Assembly: GCF_045679555.1 (NCBI RefSeq)
Contig: NC_092092.1
Span: 10,247,690 to 10,311,689 of the forward strand
DNA from: Salvelinus alpinus
Taxonomy: Eukaryota > Chordata > Actinopteri > Salmoniformes > Salmonidae
Length of the DNA: 64,000 nucleotides
Direction of reading: 5' to 3'
Shown: positions 46,800 to 58,486 of the stretch, piece by piece
Layout of the letters: each line of letters starts with the position of its first letter
Numbering within the stretch: the first letter of the stretch is position 1
Notes under the pieces: generated by a model
Databases searched by the model: none
What the model was told of the DNA's origin: nothing
Seen by the model: only the letters and a program-made list of their open reading frames with translations
Translations under genes and position numbers: made by a program

Positions 46800-47604
46800 G
46801 TTTGTCACCTTGATTACTCAAAATTCTCTCAACCTGTGCACATAGAAGGCCAGCACCCCGGAGTCGCTTCTTCATTGTTGACGTTGAGACTGTTTTTTTG
46901 CGGGTAATATTTAATGAAGCTGCCAGTTGAGGACTTGTGAGGCATCTGTTTCTAAAACTACACACTCTAATGTACTTGTCCTCTTGCTCAGTTGTGCACC
47001 GGGGCCTCCCACTCCTCTTTCTATTCTGGTTAGAGCCAGTTTGCACTGTTCTGTGAAGGGAGTAGTACACAGTGTTGTACGAGATCTTCAGTTTCTTGGC
47101 AATTTCTAGCATGGAATAGCCTTCATTTCTCAGAACAAGAATAGACTGACGAGTTTCAGAAGAAAGGTCTTTGTTTCTGGCCATTTTGAGCCTGTAATCG
47201 AACCCACAAATGCGGATGCTCCAGATACTCAACTAGTCTAATGAATGCCAGTTTTATTGCTTCTTTAATCAGAACAACAGTTTTCAGCTGTGTTAACATA
47301 ATTGCAAAAAGGTTTTCTAATAATCAATTAGCCTTTTAAAATGATAAACTTGGATTAGCTAACACAACGTGCCATTGGAACACAGGAGTGATGGTTGCTG
47401 ATAATGGGCCTCTGTACGCATATGTAGATATTCCATAAAAAATCAGCGGTTTCCAGCTACAGTAGTCATGTACAACATTAACAATGTCTCCACTGTATTT
47501 CTGATCAATTTATTTTTAGTTATTTTAATTGACAAAAAAACTTGCTTTTCTTTCAAAAACAAGGACATTTCTAAGTGACCCCAAACTTTTGAATGGTAGT
47601 GTAT
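46800..47604 (-). mobile_element. Tc1 element 5' half
   Basis: The right border is ACTTTTGAATGGTAGTG at about 47604. On the - strand the transposase N-terminus reads MARNKDLSSETRQSILVLRN, ISYNTVYYSLHRTVQTGS and RKRSGRPRCTTEQEDKYIRV: two helix-turn-helix parts and a GRPR hook. It is truncated before the catalytic domain at about 46800. Confidence 0.85.
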
Positions 47605-47853
47605 GTTGTAAACGTTCCTTCATAGGCCAGGTTGTAGTAACTTCATGATGGGTATAGTATAGGGAAAATTTGAGTGTCATTCAGTAGTCTAAACCTATCG
47701 ATGTTACATTGAGCTGGGTGAATGGAATATGAATGACAGTCATCCAATATGCTGACATAGAAAATAAGGCCATGCTCATAATAATAAAAAAAGCATCCTC
47801 GTTAATCCTAAACGGGACCGACCGCCACTGATATACGTATATATGTGTATATA

Positions 47854-48540
47854 GACGGAACAAAAATATAAATGCAACATGCAACAATTTATATGATTTT
47901 ATTGAGTTACAGTTCATATAAGTCAATTGAAATAAATTCATTGGGCCCTAATCTATGGATTTCACATGACTGCGAATACAGATAAGCATCTCTTGGTCAC
48001 AGATACCTTGGATCAGAAAACCAGTCAGTATCTGGTGTGACACATCTCCTTCGCATAGAGTTGATCAGGCTGTTGATTGTGGCCTGTGGAATGTTGTCCC
48101 ACTCTACTTCAATGGCTGTGCGAAGTTGCTGGATATTGGCGGGAACTGGAACACGCTGTTGTACACATTGATCCAGAGCATCCCAAACATGATATTTCTG
48201 GTGAGTATGCAGGTCATGGAGAACTGGGGTATTTTCAGTTTCCAGGAATTGTGCACAGATCCTTGTGACATGGGGCCGTGCAGTATCATACTGAGACATG
48301 AGTTGATTGCGGCCGATGAATGACATGACAATGGGCCACAAGATCTCCTCACGGTATCTCAAATTGCATTCAAATTGCATTCAAATTGCCATCGATAAAA
48401 TGCAATTGTAGCTTATTCCGGCCCATACCATAACCCCATACCATAACCCCAACGCCAAAAGTCTACGGTTGCAAACCCTGCAAGTAAAGAAACCGGATAT
48501 GGAGGTCCTGGGCTGGCGTGGATACACGTGGTTGAGGCCG
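47854..48540 (-). mobile_element. Tc1/mariner fragment (8899 family)
   Basis: The terminal sequence GGAACAAAAATATAAATGCAAC lies near 47856. The - strand encodes RYREEILWPIVMSFIGRNQL, YDTARPHVTRICAQFLE and NIQQLRTAIEVEWDNIPQAT. The conserved HDN is now YDT and PIEHVWDAL is degraded. The middle is deleted near 48400. Confidence 0.8.
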
Positions 48541-48544
48541 GTTG

Positions 48545-51028
48545 GATGTATAAAATGGCGCCGGAAGAAATGGCAGCAGTTTTACGGGCGCCCAACCAAT
48601 TGTGCAATTATGTGTTTTTTTCGCGTTATTTGTAACTTATTTTGTACATAATGTTTCTGCAACCGTATCTTATGGCAAAAAAAAGAGCTTCTGGATATCA
48701 GGACAGCGATCACTCACCTCGGATTAGACTAAGATTTTTTCTTCAATAAGCAAGACGCACAGGACATTCTCCAAACAACCGACAGGGCCAACATCCCCGT
48801 TATTTGCAAGAGGAAGAAACGCAGATACAGAGGACACAGAGCGGGATGCCTTGTGAGGACACGCAGAAGGCGAGTGGGAAAGCTGCCGTTACCATCAATA
48901 TTACTCGCCAACGTGCAATCATTGGATAATAAATTAGACGAGGTACGATCACGAATATCCTACCAATGGGACATCAAAAACTGTAATATCCTATGTTTCA
49001 CAGAATCATGGCTGAATGACGACATGGTGGTTGTCATTTCGTGCACAACTGGTGCACGAAATCTAACATGCTGACCAGACCGGACACGTCGCGTGCGTGA
49101 GCGTCACAAAATAAATTTAGAAATCCATGTTATTCAATTATTGCACCCACACTGCTCGCGCGCGCCAACGAGCGTCTGCGATGCCAAGGGCTAAAATAGA
49201 ACTCCTTTCTATTTCTGACGCAGATCGCGCTGAAAGTCCTGCCACTCCCATCTCCTCATTGGTTATACCCACGTGGGTGATTGAAACACGAACTGTTTTG
49301 CCGGTGGTCGTGGTAATACTATGAACGTTTGGATGCGATCACCATATAAGTTCAAAGATGAAAATGCCTGGAAGGAGGAGAGATGACTAGAAACGATTCG
49401 GTTGGCCGTTTTATGTGTGGATTAATTGTCGGAGTAGAGGACCTTGTGCTTTTCAGGTAAAATAACAACTCAATGTTTATATCCCAGAACAAATTAGCTA
49501 GCAACAGCAAACTAGCTAAATAGGACAAAATAGCTAGCAAGTGCAAGCTAACTAGCTAAATTGCCATACATGATTAATGCTTTTCAACCTGTCCCCAAAT
49601 GATGTGTCATTGGTTCATTGTTTGTTTTGATATTTTAACCTGCGTGTCGTGATCGCTTTTGGTGTAGGGGGACAAAATAAATGTATGCACGATGGCGCAC
49701 TCGCGCAGCCGGTTTGGGTTCCGTGTAAGGAAGTCTCTAGATTTTGCTCACCTGAAGTAGAGTATATTGTGATAAATTGCAGGCCACACTACTTGCCTAG
49801 AGAGTTTTCAACTATACTTTTCGTGACTGTTTATTTACCACCACAGACAGATGCTGGCACTAAGACCGCACTCAGTCAGCTGTATAAGGAAATAAGCAAA
49901 CAGGAAACCACTCACCCAGAGTCGGCGCTCCTAGTGGCCGGAGACTTTAATGCAGGGAAACTTAAATCAGTTCTACCAAATTTCTATCAACATGTTAAAT
50001 GTGCAACCAGAGGGAAAACAATTCTAGATCACCTGTACTCCACACACAGAGACGCGTACAAAGCTCTCCCTCGCCCTCCATTTGGTAAATCCGACCACAA
50101 CTCTATCCGCCTGATTCCTGCTTACAAGCAAATATTAAAGCAGGAAGCACCAGTGACTCGATCAATAAAAAAGTGGTCAGATGAAGTAGATGCTAAGCTA
50201 CAGGACTGTTTTGCTATCAGAGACTGGAACATGTTCCCGGGATTCTTCCGATGGCATTGAGGAGTACACCACATCAGTCACTGGCTTTATCAATAAGTGC
50301 ATTGAGGATGTCGTCCCCACAGTGACTGTACGTACATACCCCAACCAGAAGTCATGGATTACAGGCAACATTCGCACTGAGCTAAAGGGTAGAGCTGCCG
50401 ATTTCAAGGTGCAGGACTCTAACCCGGAAGCTTACAAGAAATCCTGCTATGCCCTGCGACGAACCATCAAACAGGCAAAGCGTCAATACAGGGCTAAGAT
50501 TGAATCCTACTACACCGGCTCCGACGCTCATCTTGTGTGGCAGGGCTTGCAAACTATTACAGACTACAAAGGGAAGCACAGCCGCGAGCTGCCCAGTGAC
50601 ACGAGCCTACCAGACGAGCGAAATCACTTCTATGCTCGCTTCGAGGCAAGCAACACTGAGGCATGCATGAGAGCATCAGCTGTTCCGGACGACTGTGTGA
50701 TCTCGCTCTCCGTAGCCGACGTGAGTAAGACCTTAAAACAGGTCAACATACACAAGGCTGCGAGGCCAGATGGATTACTAGGACGTGTGCTCCGGGCATG
50801 TGCTGACCAACTGGCAGGTGTCTTCACTGACATTTTCAACATGTTCCTGATTGAGTTTGTAATACCAATATGTTTCAAGCAGACCACCATAGTCCCTGTG
50901 CCCAAGAACACAAAGGCAACCTGCCTAAATGACTACAGATCCGTAGCACTCACGTCTGTAGCCATGAAGTGCTTTGAAAGGCTGGTAATGGCTCACATCA
51001 ACACCATTATCCCGCACATCTGTTTATA
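48545..51028 (+). mobile_element. L2/RSg-1-like LINE, 3'-truncated, interrupted
   Basis: 5' UTR from about 48545. The endonuclease starts LPSILLANVQSLDNKLDEVR and LCFTESWLNDDM up to 49035. It continues at about 49736 with PEVEYIVINCRPHYLPREFS, VTVYLPPQTDAGTK, LLVAGDFNAGKLKSVLPNFY and FGKSDHNSI. The linker and RT follow in one frame break (50190-51028: [40 protein letters not shown]). It ends before the YADD part of RT. Best preserved of the three copies in the window. Confidence 0.87.
49036..49735. mobile_element. 0.7-kb non-coding insertion in the LINE endonuclease
   Basis: Separates WLNDDM from the later endonuclease part. It starts near TTGTCATTTCGTGCACAACT and ends near GGTTTGGGTTCCGTGTAAGG. 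It is rich in GCTAGC words (49495-49560). I recognise it as a dispersed salmonid repeat but cannot classify it. Confidence 0.55.
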
Positions 51029-51345
51029 GAACCATGATGAAACCTGTAGGAAACATTATGCTGAAGTACTAAAATTCCCACAGTAGAATGTTGCTTCTTA
51101 ATGTTCTCTGAACCAACACACCTGAACACTCTTAACAAAATATAGGATAGAGAGTGTTTTGTTGATTATTGTGTTTTTTATGAAACATTTCTTCACTTTC
51201 TGATAACAGAATGTATGTTTTTCAATAACATTCTAAAATGTTCTCTGAACATTACTAAAGTTTTCTTGCGTTTTTCATGGAACATTTTATTCACTGTCAG
51301 AACAGAATGTATGTTTTTAAGTAACATTCTTAATTCATTCATTCA
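51029..51345. repeat. GAACATT/TGTTCT-rich repeat, left copy
   Basis: GAACCATGATGAAACCTGTAG, TTCTTAATGTTCTCTGAAC and TAAAATGTTCTCTGAACATT recur in 56390-56850, on the other side of the Penelope-like block. Non-coding. Confidence 0.65.
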
Positions 51346-51394
51346 AAAGGCACTCGCACATCTGAGCAATCTTTTTTGCAGGTGCATGGTAACA

Positions 51395-52002
51395 GTTGAA
51401 CAAGACGAAGGAAAAAGGAAACCGCACACTGCTCTTGATAGTATCACTGATCTTTAATAAGCTTACGTATCGGCCTCACGGCCTTCGTCAGAGCTTTTGT
51501 AAGTAAAAAAAAAAATTGCACCCTTATGTAGACCTAGCCCCACCCACATCCATTCCACGCATCGAAAGGGGTTGGAGGCGAAGGAAAAACAAATAAGTGC
51601 TACCAAATATAGCAATATACATTTCATAAATATTCGAATAAAGTGTGTAATAAGACATATTAAACACGTCTGTAAAACCACAATGAGGACATAGACCTAC
51701 CGAGCAAGTTTTCATTAACCATTGGGTACATCGTACAAAAAACAGAGTAATCTTAAATAGGAGCATAATTCATGTTGAGGGTGAAAATCCTAAAACATTA
51801 TCTTTTACTCAGAGTATTATTAATGTCACCTTCCCTGTCTGATATCTTAACTTTCTCTATGCCACAAAATCTAAAGGTAGAAATGTCATGCTTTTGGTCA
51901 TTAAAATGTACTGCGACTGGATAATCCCTGTCGTTTCTCTTGATTTAACTTTTATGTCCACTGATCCTCTGTTTGAGAGAATGAGAGGTTTTACCTACAT
52001 AT
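51395..52002 (-). mobile_element. Penelope-like element, C-terminal part
   Basis: On the - strand YVGKTSHSLKQRISGHKS begins at about 52000. After a stop the reading continues YPVAVHFNDQKHDISTFRFC and VKISDREGDIN. This is the second half of a GIY-YIG endonuclease. A region with CTGACGAAGGCCGTGAGGCC follows (51.4-51.5 kb), typical of the element's 3' side. The first half is at 56239-56360. Confidence 0.8.
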
Positions 52003-55000
52003 TTATTTTATTTATTTTTATTTCACCTTTATTTAACCAGGTAGGCTAGTTGAGAACAAGTTCTCATTTGCAACTGCGACCTGACCAAGATAAAGCATAG
52101 CAATTTCGACACATACAACAACACAGAGTTACACATGTAATAAACAAAACATACAGTCAATAATACAGTAGAAAAATAAGTCTATATACAATGTGAGCAA
52201 ATGAGGTGAGATAAGGGAGGTAAAGGCAAAAAAAGGCCATGGTGGCGAGGTAAATACAATATAGCAAGTAAAACACTGGAATGGTAGATTTGCAGTGGAA
52301 GAATGTGCAAAGTAAATAAAAAATAGAAATAGAAATAATGGGGTGCAAAGGAGCAAAATAAATAAATAAATACAGTAGGGGAAGAGGTAGTTGTTTGGGC
52401 TAAATTATAGATAGGCTATGTACAGGTGCAGTAATCTGTGAGCTGCTCTGACAGCTGGTGCTTAAAGCTAGTGAGGGAGATAAGTGTTTCCAGCTTCAGA
52501 GATGTTTGAAGTTCGTTCCAGTCATTGGCAGCAGAGAACTGGAAGGAAAGACGACCAAAGGAGGAATTGGCTTTGGGGGTGACCAGTGAGATATACCTGC
52601 TGGAGTGCGTGCTACGGGTGTGTGCTGCTATGGTGACCAGTGAGCTGAGATAAGGCGGGGCTATACCTAGCAGAGACTTGTAGATAACCTGTAGCCAGTG
52701 GGTTTGGCGACGAGTATGAAGCGAGGGCCAACCAACGAGAGCGTACAGGTCGCAATGGTGGGTAGTGTATGGGGCTTTGGTGACAAAACGGATGGCACTG
52801 TGATAGACTGCATCCAGTTTGTTGAGTAGAGTGTTGGAGGCTATTTTATAGATGACATCACCGAAGTCGAGGATCGGTAGGATGGTCAGTTTTACAAGGG
52901 TATGTTTGGCAGCATGAGTGAAGGATGCTTTGTTGCGATATAGGAAGCGGATTCTAGATTTAAATTTGGATTGGAGATGCTTAATGTGAGTCTGGAAGGA
53001 GAGTTTACAGTCTAACCAGACACCTAGGTATTTGTAGTTGTCCACGTATTCTAAGTCAGAGCCGTCCAGAGTAGTGATGCTGGACGGGCGAGCAGGTGCG
53101 GGCAGTGATCGGTTGAATAGCATGCATTTAGTTTTACTTGCATTTAAGAGCAGTTGGAGGCCACGGAATGAGAGTTGTATGGCATTGAAGCTCGCCTGGA
53201 GGATAGTTAACACAGTGTCCAAAGAGGGGCCAGAAGTATACAGAATGGTGTCGTCTGCGTAGAGATGTATCAGAGAATCACCAGCAGCAAGAGCAACATC
53301 ATTGATGTATACAGAGAAGAGTCGGCCCGAGGATTGAACCCTGTGGCACCCCCATAGAGACTGCCAGAGGTCCGGACAACAGGCCCTCCGATTTGACACA
53401 CTGAACTCTATCAGAGAAGTAGTTGGTGAACCAGGCGAGGCAATCATTTGAGAAACCAAGGCTGTCGAGTCTGCCAATAAGAATGTGGTGATTGACAGAA
53501 TCGAAAGCCTTGGCCAGGTCGATGAATACGGCTGCGCAGTAATGTCTCTTATCGATGGCGGTTATGATGTCGTTTAGGACCTTGAGAGTGGCTGAGGTGC
53601 ACCCATGACCAGCTCTGAAACCAGATTGCATAGCGGAGAAGGTACGGTGGGATTCGAAATGGTCAGTAATCTGTTTGTTAACTTGGCTTTCGAAGACCTT
53701 AGAAAGACAGGGTAGGATAGATATAGGTCTGTAGCAGTTTGGGTCTAGAGTGTCACCCCCTTTGAAGAGGGGGATGACCGCAGCAGCTTTCCAATCTTTG
53801 GGAATCTCAGACGATACGAAAGAAAGGTTGAACAGGCTAGTATTAGGGGTTGCAACAATTTTGGCAGATAATTTTAGAAAGAGAGGGTCCAGATTGTCTA
53901 GCCTGGCTGATTTGTAGGGGTCCAGATTTTGCAGCTCTTTCAGAACATCAGCTATCTGGATTTGGGTGAAGGAGAAATGGTGGGGGCTTTGGCGGGTTGC
54001 TGTGGAGGGTGCCGGGCAGTTGACCGGGGTATGGGTAGCCAGGTGGAAAGCATGGCCAGCCGTAGAGAAATGCTTATTGAAATTCTCAATTATAGTGGAT
54101 TTATCGGTGGTGACAGTGTTTCCTAGCCTCAGAGCAGTGGGCAGCGTGGAGGAGGTGCTCTTATTCTCCATGGACTTTACAGTGTCCCAGAACTTTTTGG
54201 AGTTAGTACTACAGGAAGCAAACTTCTGTTTGAAAAAGCTAGCCTTAGCTTTCCTAACTGCCTGTGTATATTTGTTCCTAACTTCCCTGAAAAGTTGCAT
54301 ATCACGGGGGCTATTCGATGCTAATGCAGAACGCCACAGGATGTTTTTGTGCTGGTCAAGGGCAGACAGGTCTGGAGTGAACCAAGGACTATATCTATTC
54401 CTAGTTCTACATTTTTTGAATGGGGCATGCTTATTTAAGATGGTGAGGAAGGCACTTTAAAATAATAGCCAGGCATAATCTACTGACGGTAAGAGGTCAA
54501 TGTCATTCCAGGATACCCCGGCCAGGTCGATTAGAAAGGCCTGCTGGCAGAAGTGTTTTAGGGAGCGTTTGACAGTGATGAGGGGTGGTCGTTTGGTCGC
54601 AGACCCATTACGGATGCAGGCAATGAGGCAGTGATCGCTGAGATCTTGATTGAAAACAGCAGAGGTGTATTTGGAGGGCGAGTTAGTTAGGATGACATCT
54701 ATGAGGGTGCCCATGTTTACGGATTTGGAGTTGTACCTGGTAGGTTCATTGATCATTTGTATGAGATTGAGGGCATCAAGTTTAGATTGTAGGATGGCCG
54801 GGGTGTTAAGCATGTCCCAGTTTAGGTCACCTAGTAGCACGAGCTCAGAAGATAGATGGGGGCAATCAATTCACATATGGTATCGAGGGCACAGCTGGGG
54901 GCAGAGGGAGGTCTATAGCAAGCGGCAACAGTGAGAGACTTGTTTCTGGAAAGGTGAATTTTTAGAAGTAGAAGCTCTAATTGTTTGGGTACAGACTTGG

Positions 55001-56238
55001 ATAGTAATACAGAACTCTACAGGCTATCTTTGCAGTAGATTGCAACACCGCCCCCTTTGGCAGTTCTATCTTGGCGGAAAATGTTATAGTTAGCGATGGA
55101 GATTTCAGGGTTTTTGGTGGTTTTCCTAAGCCAGGATTCAGACACGGCTAAGACATCCGGGTTGGCAGAGTGTGCTAAAGCAGCGAGTAAAACAAACTTA
55201 GGGAGTAGGCTTCTAATGTTAACATGCATGAAACCAAGGCTTTTACGGTTACAGAAGTCAACAAATGATAGCACCTGGGGAGTGGGGTTAGGCACTGCAG
55301 GACCTGGATTAACCTCTACATCACCAGAGGAACAGAGGAGAAGTAGGATAAGGGTACGGCTAAATGCTATACGAACTGGCCGTCCAGCATGTTCGGAACA
55401 GAGAGTAAAAGGAGCAGGTTTCTGGGCTCGATAGCATAGATTCAAGGCATAGTGTACAGACAAAGGTAAGGTAGGATGTGAGTACATTGGAGGTAAACCT
55501 AGGCATTGAGTAATGATGAGAGAAATATAGTCTCTAGAGACGTTTAAACCAGGTGATGTCATCGCATATGTGGGAGGTGGAACAACATGGTTGGTTAAGG
55601 CATATTGAGCAGGGCTAGAGGCTCTACAGTGAAATAAGACAGTAATCACTAACCAGGACAGTAATGGACATATGGGTCCAGTGAGTGGTTGGGCATATTG
55701 ATATTAGAGAGAGGCATGCGTAGCCAAGTGAACATATGGGTCCAGTGAGTGGTTGGGCTGACTGGGGACACGGCGATTCAGACAGTTAGCAGGCCGATGC
55801 TAACAAGCTAACAGTTAGTAGGCCGGGGCTAAACAAGCTAGCAGTTAGCAGACCGGGGCTGGCAAGCTAGCAGTTAGCAGACTGGGTTAGCAAGCAAGCA
55901 GTTAGCAGACCGGGGAAGGCAAGCTAGCAGTTAGCCAACTGGGTCAGGCAAGCTAGCAGTTAGCAGACCGGGGCTAGCAAGTTAGCCTTTGGGGTACGTC
56001 GCGATGGGGGTAAGTCTGTTTTTGCCTCTTCGTGCGGTGACGTCGATAGACCAGTCGTGGAATTAGTAGGGTTCCAGGTAGCTCTAGGTAGCTAGCAGGC
56101 CTAGCAGGTTAGCAGAATGGGCCTTCAGCGGGCGTCGCGCCTGAGGGGCCTGTTGGAGTCCTAGGGCAGATTATGTCAGTATTCCAGTCGTAGAGGATCT
56201 GCGTGGTTCCGTGCCCCATACCGGCAGTAGAAGGGGTC
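52003..56238 (-). mobile_element. CR1/L2-group non-LTR retrotransposon, 4.2 kb, nested
   Basis: Read right to left: 5' UTR with a minisatellite, endonuclease (55649-55017, 54840-54457), RT (54300-53299) and RT end (53477-52416). Motifs are CSSGDVEVNPGPA, VNIRSLLPKFVLLAAL, LLGDLNWDMLN, LSDHCLIACIRNG, AAVIPLFKGGD, YRPISILPCLSKVFE, QSGFRAGHGCTSATLKVL, FIDLAKAFDSVNHHIL, GVPQGSILGP, HLYADDTILY and KYLGVWLDCKLSFQTHI. The catalytic YADD is intact. Only a few frame breaks are present (near 53300-53470, 54450 and 54850-55015), so it is the youngest LINE here. The 3' end is a T-rich tract at 52003. Confidence 0.88.
55770..55990. repeat. GCTAGCAGTTAGCAG minisatellite in the LINE 5' UTR
   Basis: Six to seven degenerate units of about 30-35 bp built on GCAAGCTAGCAGTTAGCAG plus ACCGGGGCTA. 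Tandem promoter-like repeats occur in the 5' UTRs of some LINEs; here the role is unknown. Confidence 0.8.
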
Positions 56239-56360
56239 CGGATATTGTAGCACAGCCCACATGGACATTTAATAATGTAAATAACATGGGTGGTGGAACA
56301 CGTAATAATGTCATTTATTTGGAACCGTTTGTGGGTGGCAGAAATATTCACACTTGATCA
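56239..56360 (-). mobile_element. Penelope-like element, first half of GIY-YIG endonuclease
   Basis: On the - strand NISATHKRFQINDIITCSTT is followed by HVIYIIKCPCGLCY. YIIKCPCGLCY is the start of the GIY-YIG core. The reading then enters the LINE and resumes with VGKT at about 52000. Confidence 0.82.
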
Positions 56361-56389
56361 TATTGTTGCACTGTGCGCATCCTCTGCAT

Positions 56390-56850
56390 TTAAATAACAT
56401 TGTTAAAATGTTCTCTGAACGTTACTAAGGTTTTCTTGTGTTTTTTATGGAAAGTTTTCTTAACGTTCTCGAAACAATTTGAGGACATTTAAATAGAACC
56501 ATGAGGAAACCTGTAGGAAAGGTTATGCTGAAGTACTGAAATACTCACAAATTCTCCCACTTCTTAATGTTCTCTGAACTATTTGAGAACATTCCATGTC
56601 AAACCAGTTGGAGAATGTTCCTAGAACACTACCAAAATTGAAATTAAATGTAACTTTTAGGAAACATTCTGTTAAACTAATGAAATGCCAAGAAATGTAC
56701 ATTTTTTTTGTTAAGTTCCTTAAATCTCCTGAGAATGTTCAAAGCCAAGCAACTATGTTGTACCATTCCCAGAATGTTGTGGGAAGGTTGTATGCAAAAT
56801 AACCATAAGACAACCACACTCTCGCCAAGCTCTAAGGTTCTCAGAACGTT
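56390..56850. repeat. GAACATT/TGTTCT-rich repeat, right copy
   Basis: Tandem-like variants of ATGTTCTCTGAAC and GAGAACATT, including CATTGTTAAAATGTTCTCTG at 56398. Related to 51029-51345 in the same orientation. Confidence 0.65.
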
Positions 56851-57291
56851 ATGTGCTAGCTGGGAGGCTACCCTAAATTGGGTCCCTTGTCTAAATTCTA
56901 GCCTAGGCCTACTGTAGGCAAGTAAGCATGAGTCTAAATTGTGTAACACTGTTTATCAGTGCGGTCAGCAGTAGGCTAGTAGTTAAAAGTTTTGGGCCAG
57001 TAAATGAAAGGTTGCTGGTTCGTATTCTCGAGACAACTAGGTGAAAATCTGTCTATGTGCCTTTGAGCAAGCACTTAACCCTAGTTGCTCTGGATAAGTG
57101 TGTCTGCTAAATGACGTGAATGTAAAGTACAATGTAGGCTAGTTGTCAGTCAGGAATTATGGGTTTCCTCAAGGGTAAATAAACATCTTCAACTGTTTCA
57201 TCTTGTCAGGGCGGAGTGGAGGGAAAGGGAGGACTCACCAGCTAATACGGGAATCGCCCCGTAAAAGAAGGTCACACACTGATTATTCTTT

Positions 57292-57342
57292 TGTGTGTGT
57301 GTGTGTGTGCGTGCGTGCGTGCGTGTGTGTGTGTGTGTGTGT
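57292..57342. repeat. (GT)n/(GC)n microsatellite
   Basis: (GT)n with a (GTGC)4-like centre (GTGCGTGCGTGCGTGC). Lies about 300 bp upstream of the candidate SOCS3 first exon. Confidence 0.9.
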
Positions 57343-57599
57343 GTTATTACTGGAAGAACTTCGGAGCCGAGGAGGTGGAGCCTTACGAATATCAGCTCTA
57401 TAGACTACTCGTTGGTCGCTGTAACACAACTACCTCCGTTTGCTGGATAGAGAAAGAATGAGAGAGTATTGTTTATTATCTATTTCACTTGCTTTGGTAA
57501 TATAAACATGTTTCCCATGCCAATAAAGCCCTTTGAATTGAATTGAGAGAGAATAAGAATAGAAGGGGGAGGACCCCGACGTCTTTACCGACAATAGCC

Positions 57600-57735
57600 T
57601 ACGGACCCGTTCCTCTGTCGGTTAGAAGAGACAGGAGTTAATGACCAAGTTTATAAATGATTTAACTCGGGGACTTTGGATATTTTCTCCCCCCGGAGAT
57701 GAACGCTGGAGCCCGAGACAGGAACCATCTCCAAG
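57600..57735 (+). other. Candidate SOCS3 5' UTR exon
   Basis: The segment is unlike the repeats around it, lies in a relatively CpG-rich stretch (57.2-58.4 kb), and ends in AAG|GTAAAT at 57736. Vertebrate SOCS3 normally has one non-coding first exon and one coding exon. An acceptor is present at 61154-61155 ahead of the coding exon. The left border is a guess and RNA evidence is needed. Confidence 0.3.
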
Positions 57736-58389
57736 GTAAATAAACAGGCTCCATACCCGGCGCTTTGACCGTTACTCTGTGGTGCGTAAAATAGCATAGT
57801 GCATGTGTGCATTGGGCAATTGGGCAAAACGTTATCATAATGGGGATATGGTGAGCTTTTTGGGCTCGAGCAATTGCCTCTCTAAAACATCCTAGGGAGC
57901 CAGCACTACTACGAACAGCAGGCTGTAATGGCGCAATGCAGAACAGTACTCCTATGTGGGACACACGCTAGGCTATATAGCCTACTCATTCTCCTTATTT
58001 CAGATAGCATTGTCTATTTCTGCGTTTTCGTTGTAAGTCATGTTTCTATTCTGTGGCTGGAAGAGTCTCCAGCTTGGCTCAGGCGGAGGACGTGTTTCGC
58101 AGATGCATAGCGGGCAGTTATGGCGCCGCTTCGAGTAACAACAAGAGGCGGTCCTGGAGAATGAAGATCCATCCATTATTGTGCCGGGCACGTTCCGTCT
58201 CGCTCCAAATGCAACGACCAGTAGCACAGTGAGACCGCCAGACCAGACCCATCCGGGGTAGCCTATTTACTGTGAAACCGGAGAACCATAGCCGCTCTGC
58301 TGGCGCGAGCAGGCTGCATGGGAATGAGGTTGTTTATTCAGAATGGACCGGGACTCATTCATAAAACTCGGTTTACTGAGAATCCCCCC

Positions 58390-58412
58390 GGCGGGGGGGG
58401 GGGGGGGGGGCA
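58390..58412. repeat. G homopolymer run
   Basis: CCCCCGGCG followed by an unbroken run of about 18-20 G. It could form a quadruplex and is error-prone in sequencing. Confidence 0.9.
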
Positions 58413-58486
58413 ATCGATGGCAATTGAATCGTCTGACTGTATACTGGAGATAGAGATAACACATGTTTAATACAGCCTATGATGTA

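Noticed and set aside
56109..56360. Host GIY-YIG nuclease gene
   Set aside because: The motif is followed by a LINE insertion and completed at 52 kb; the whole is a Penelope-like retroelement remnant.
57662..57964. PGS1 first exon at the divergent CpG-rich region
   Set aside because: The - strand reading there has no presequence-like start linked to a donor of the right phase, whereas 42277-42392 fits start, phase, donor and peptide.
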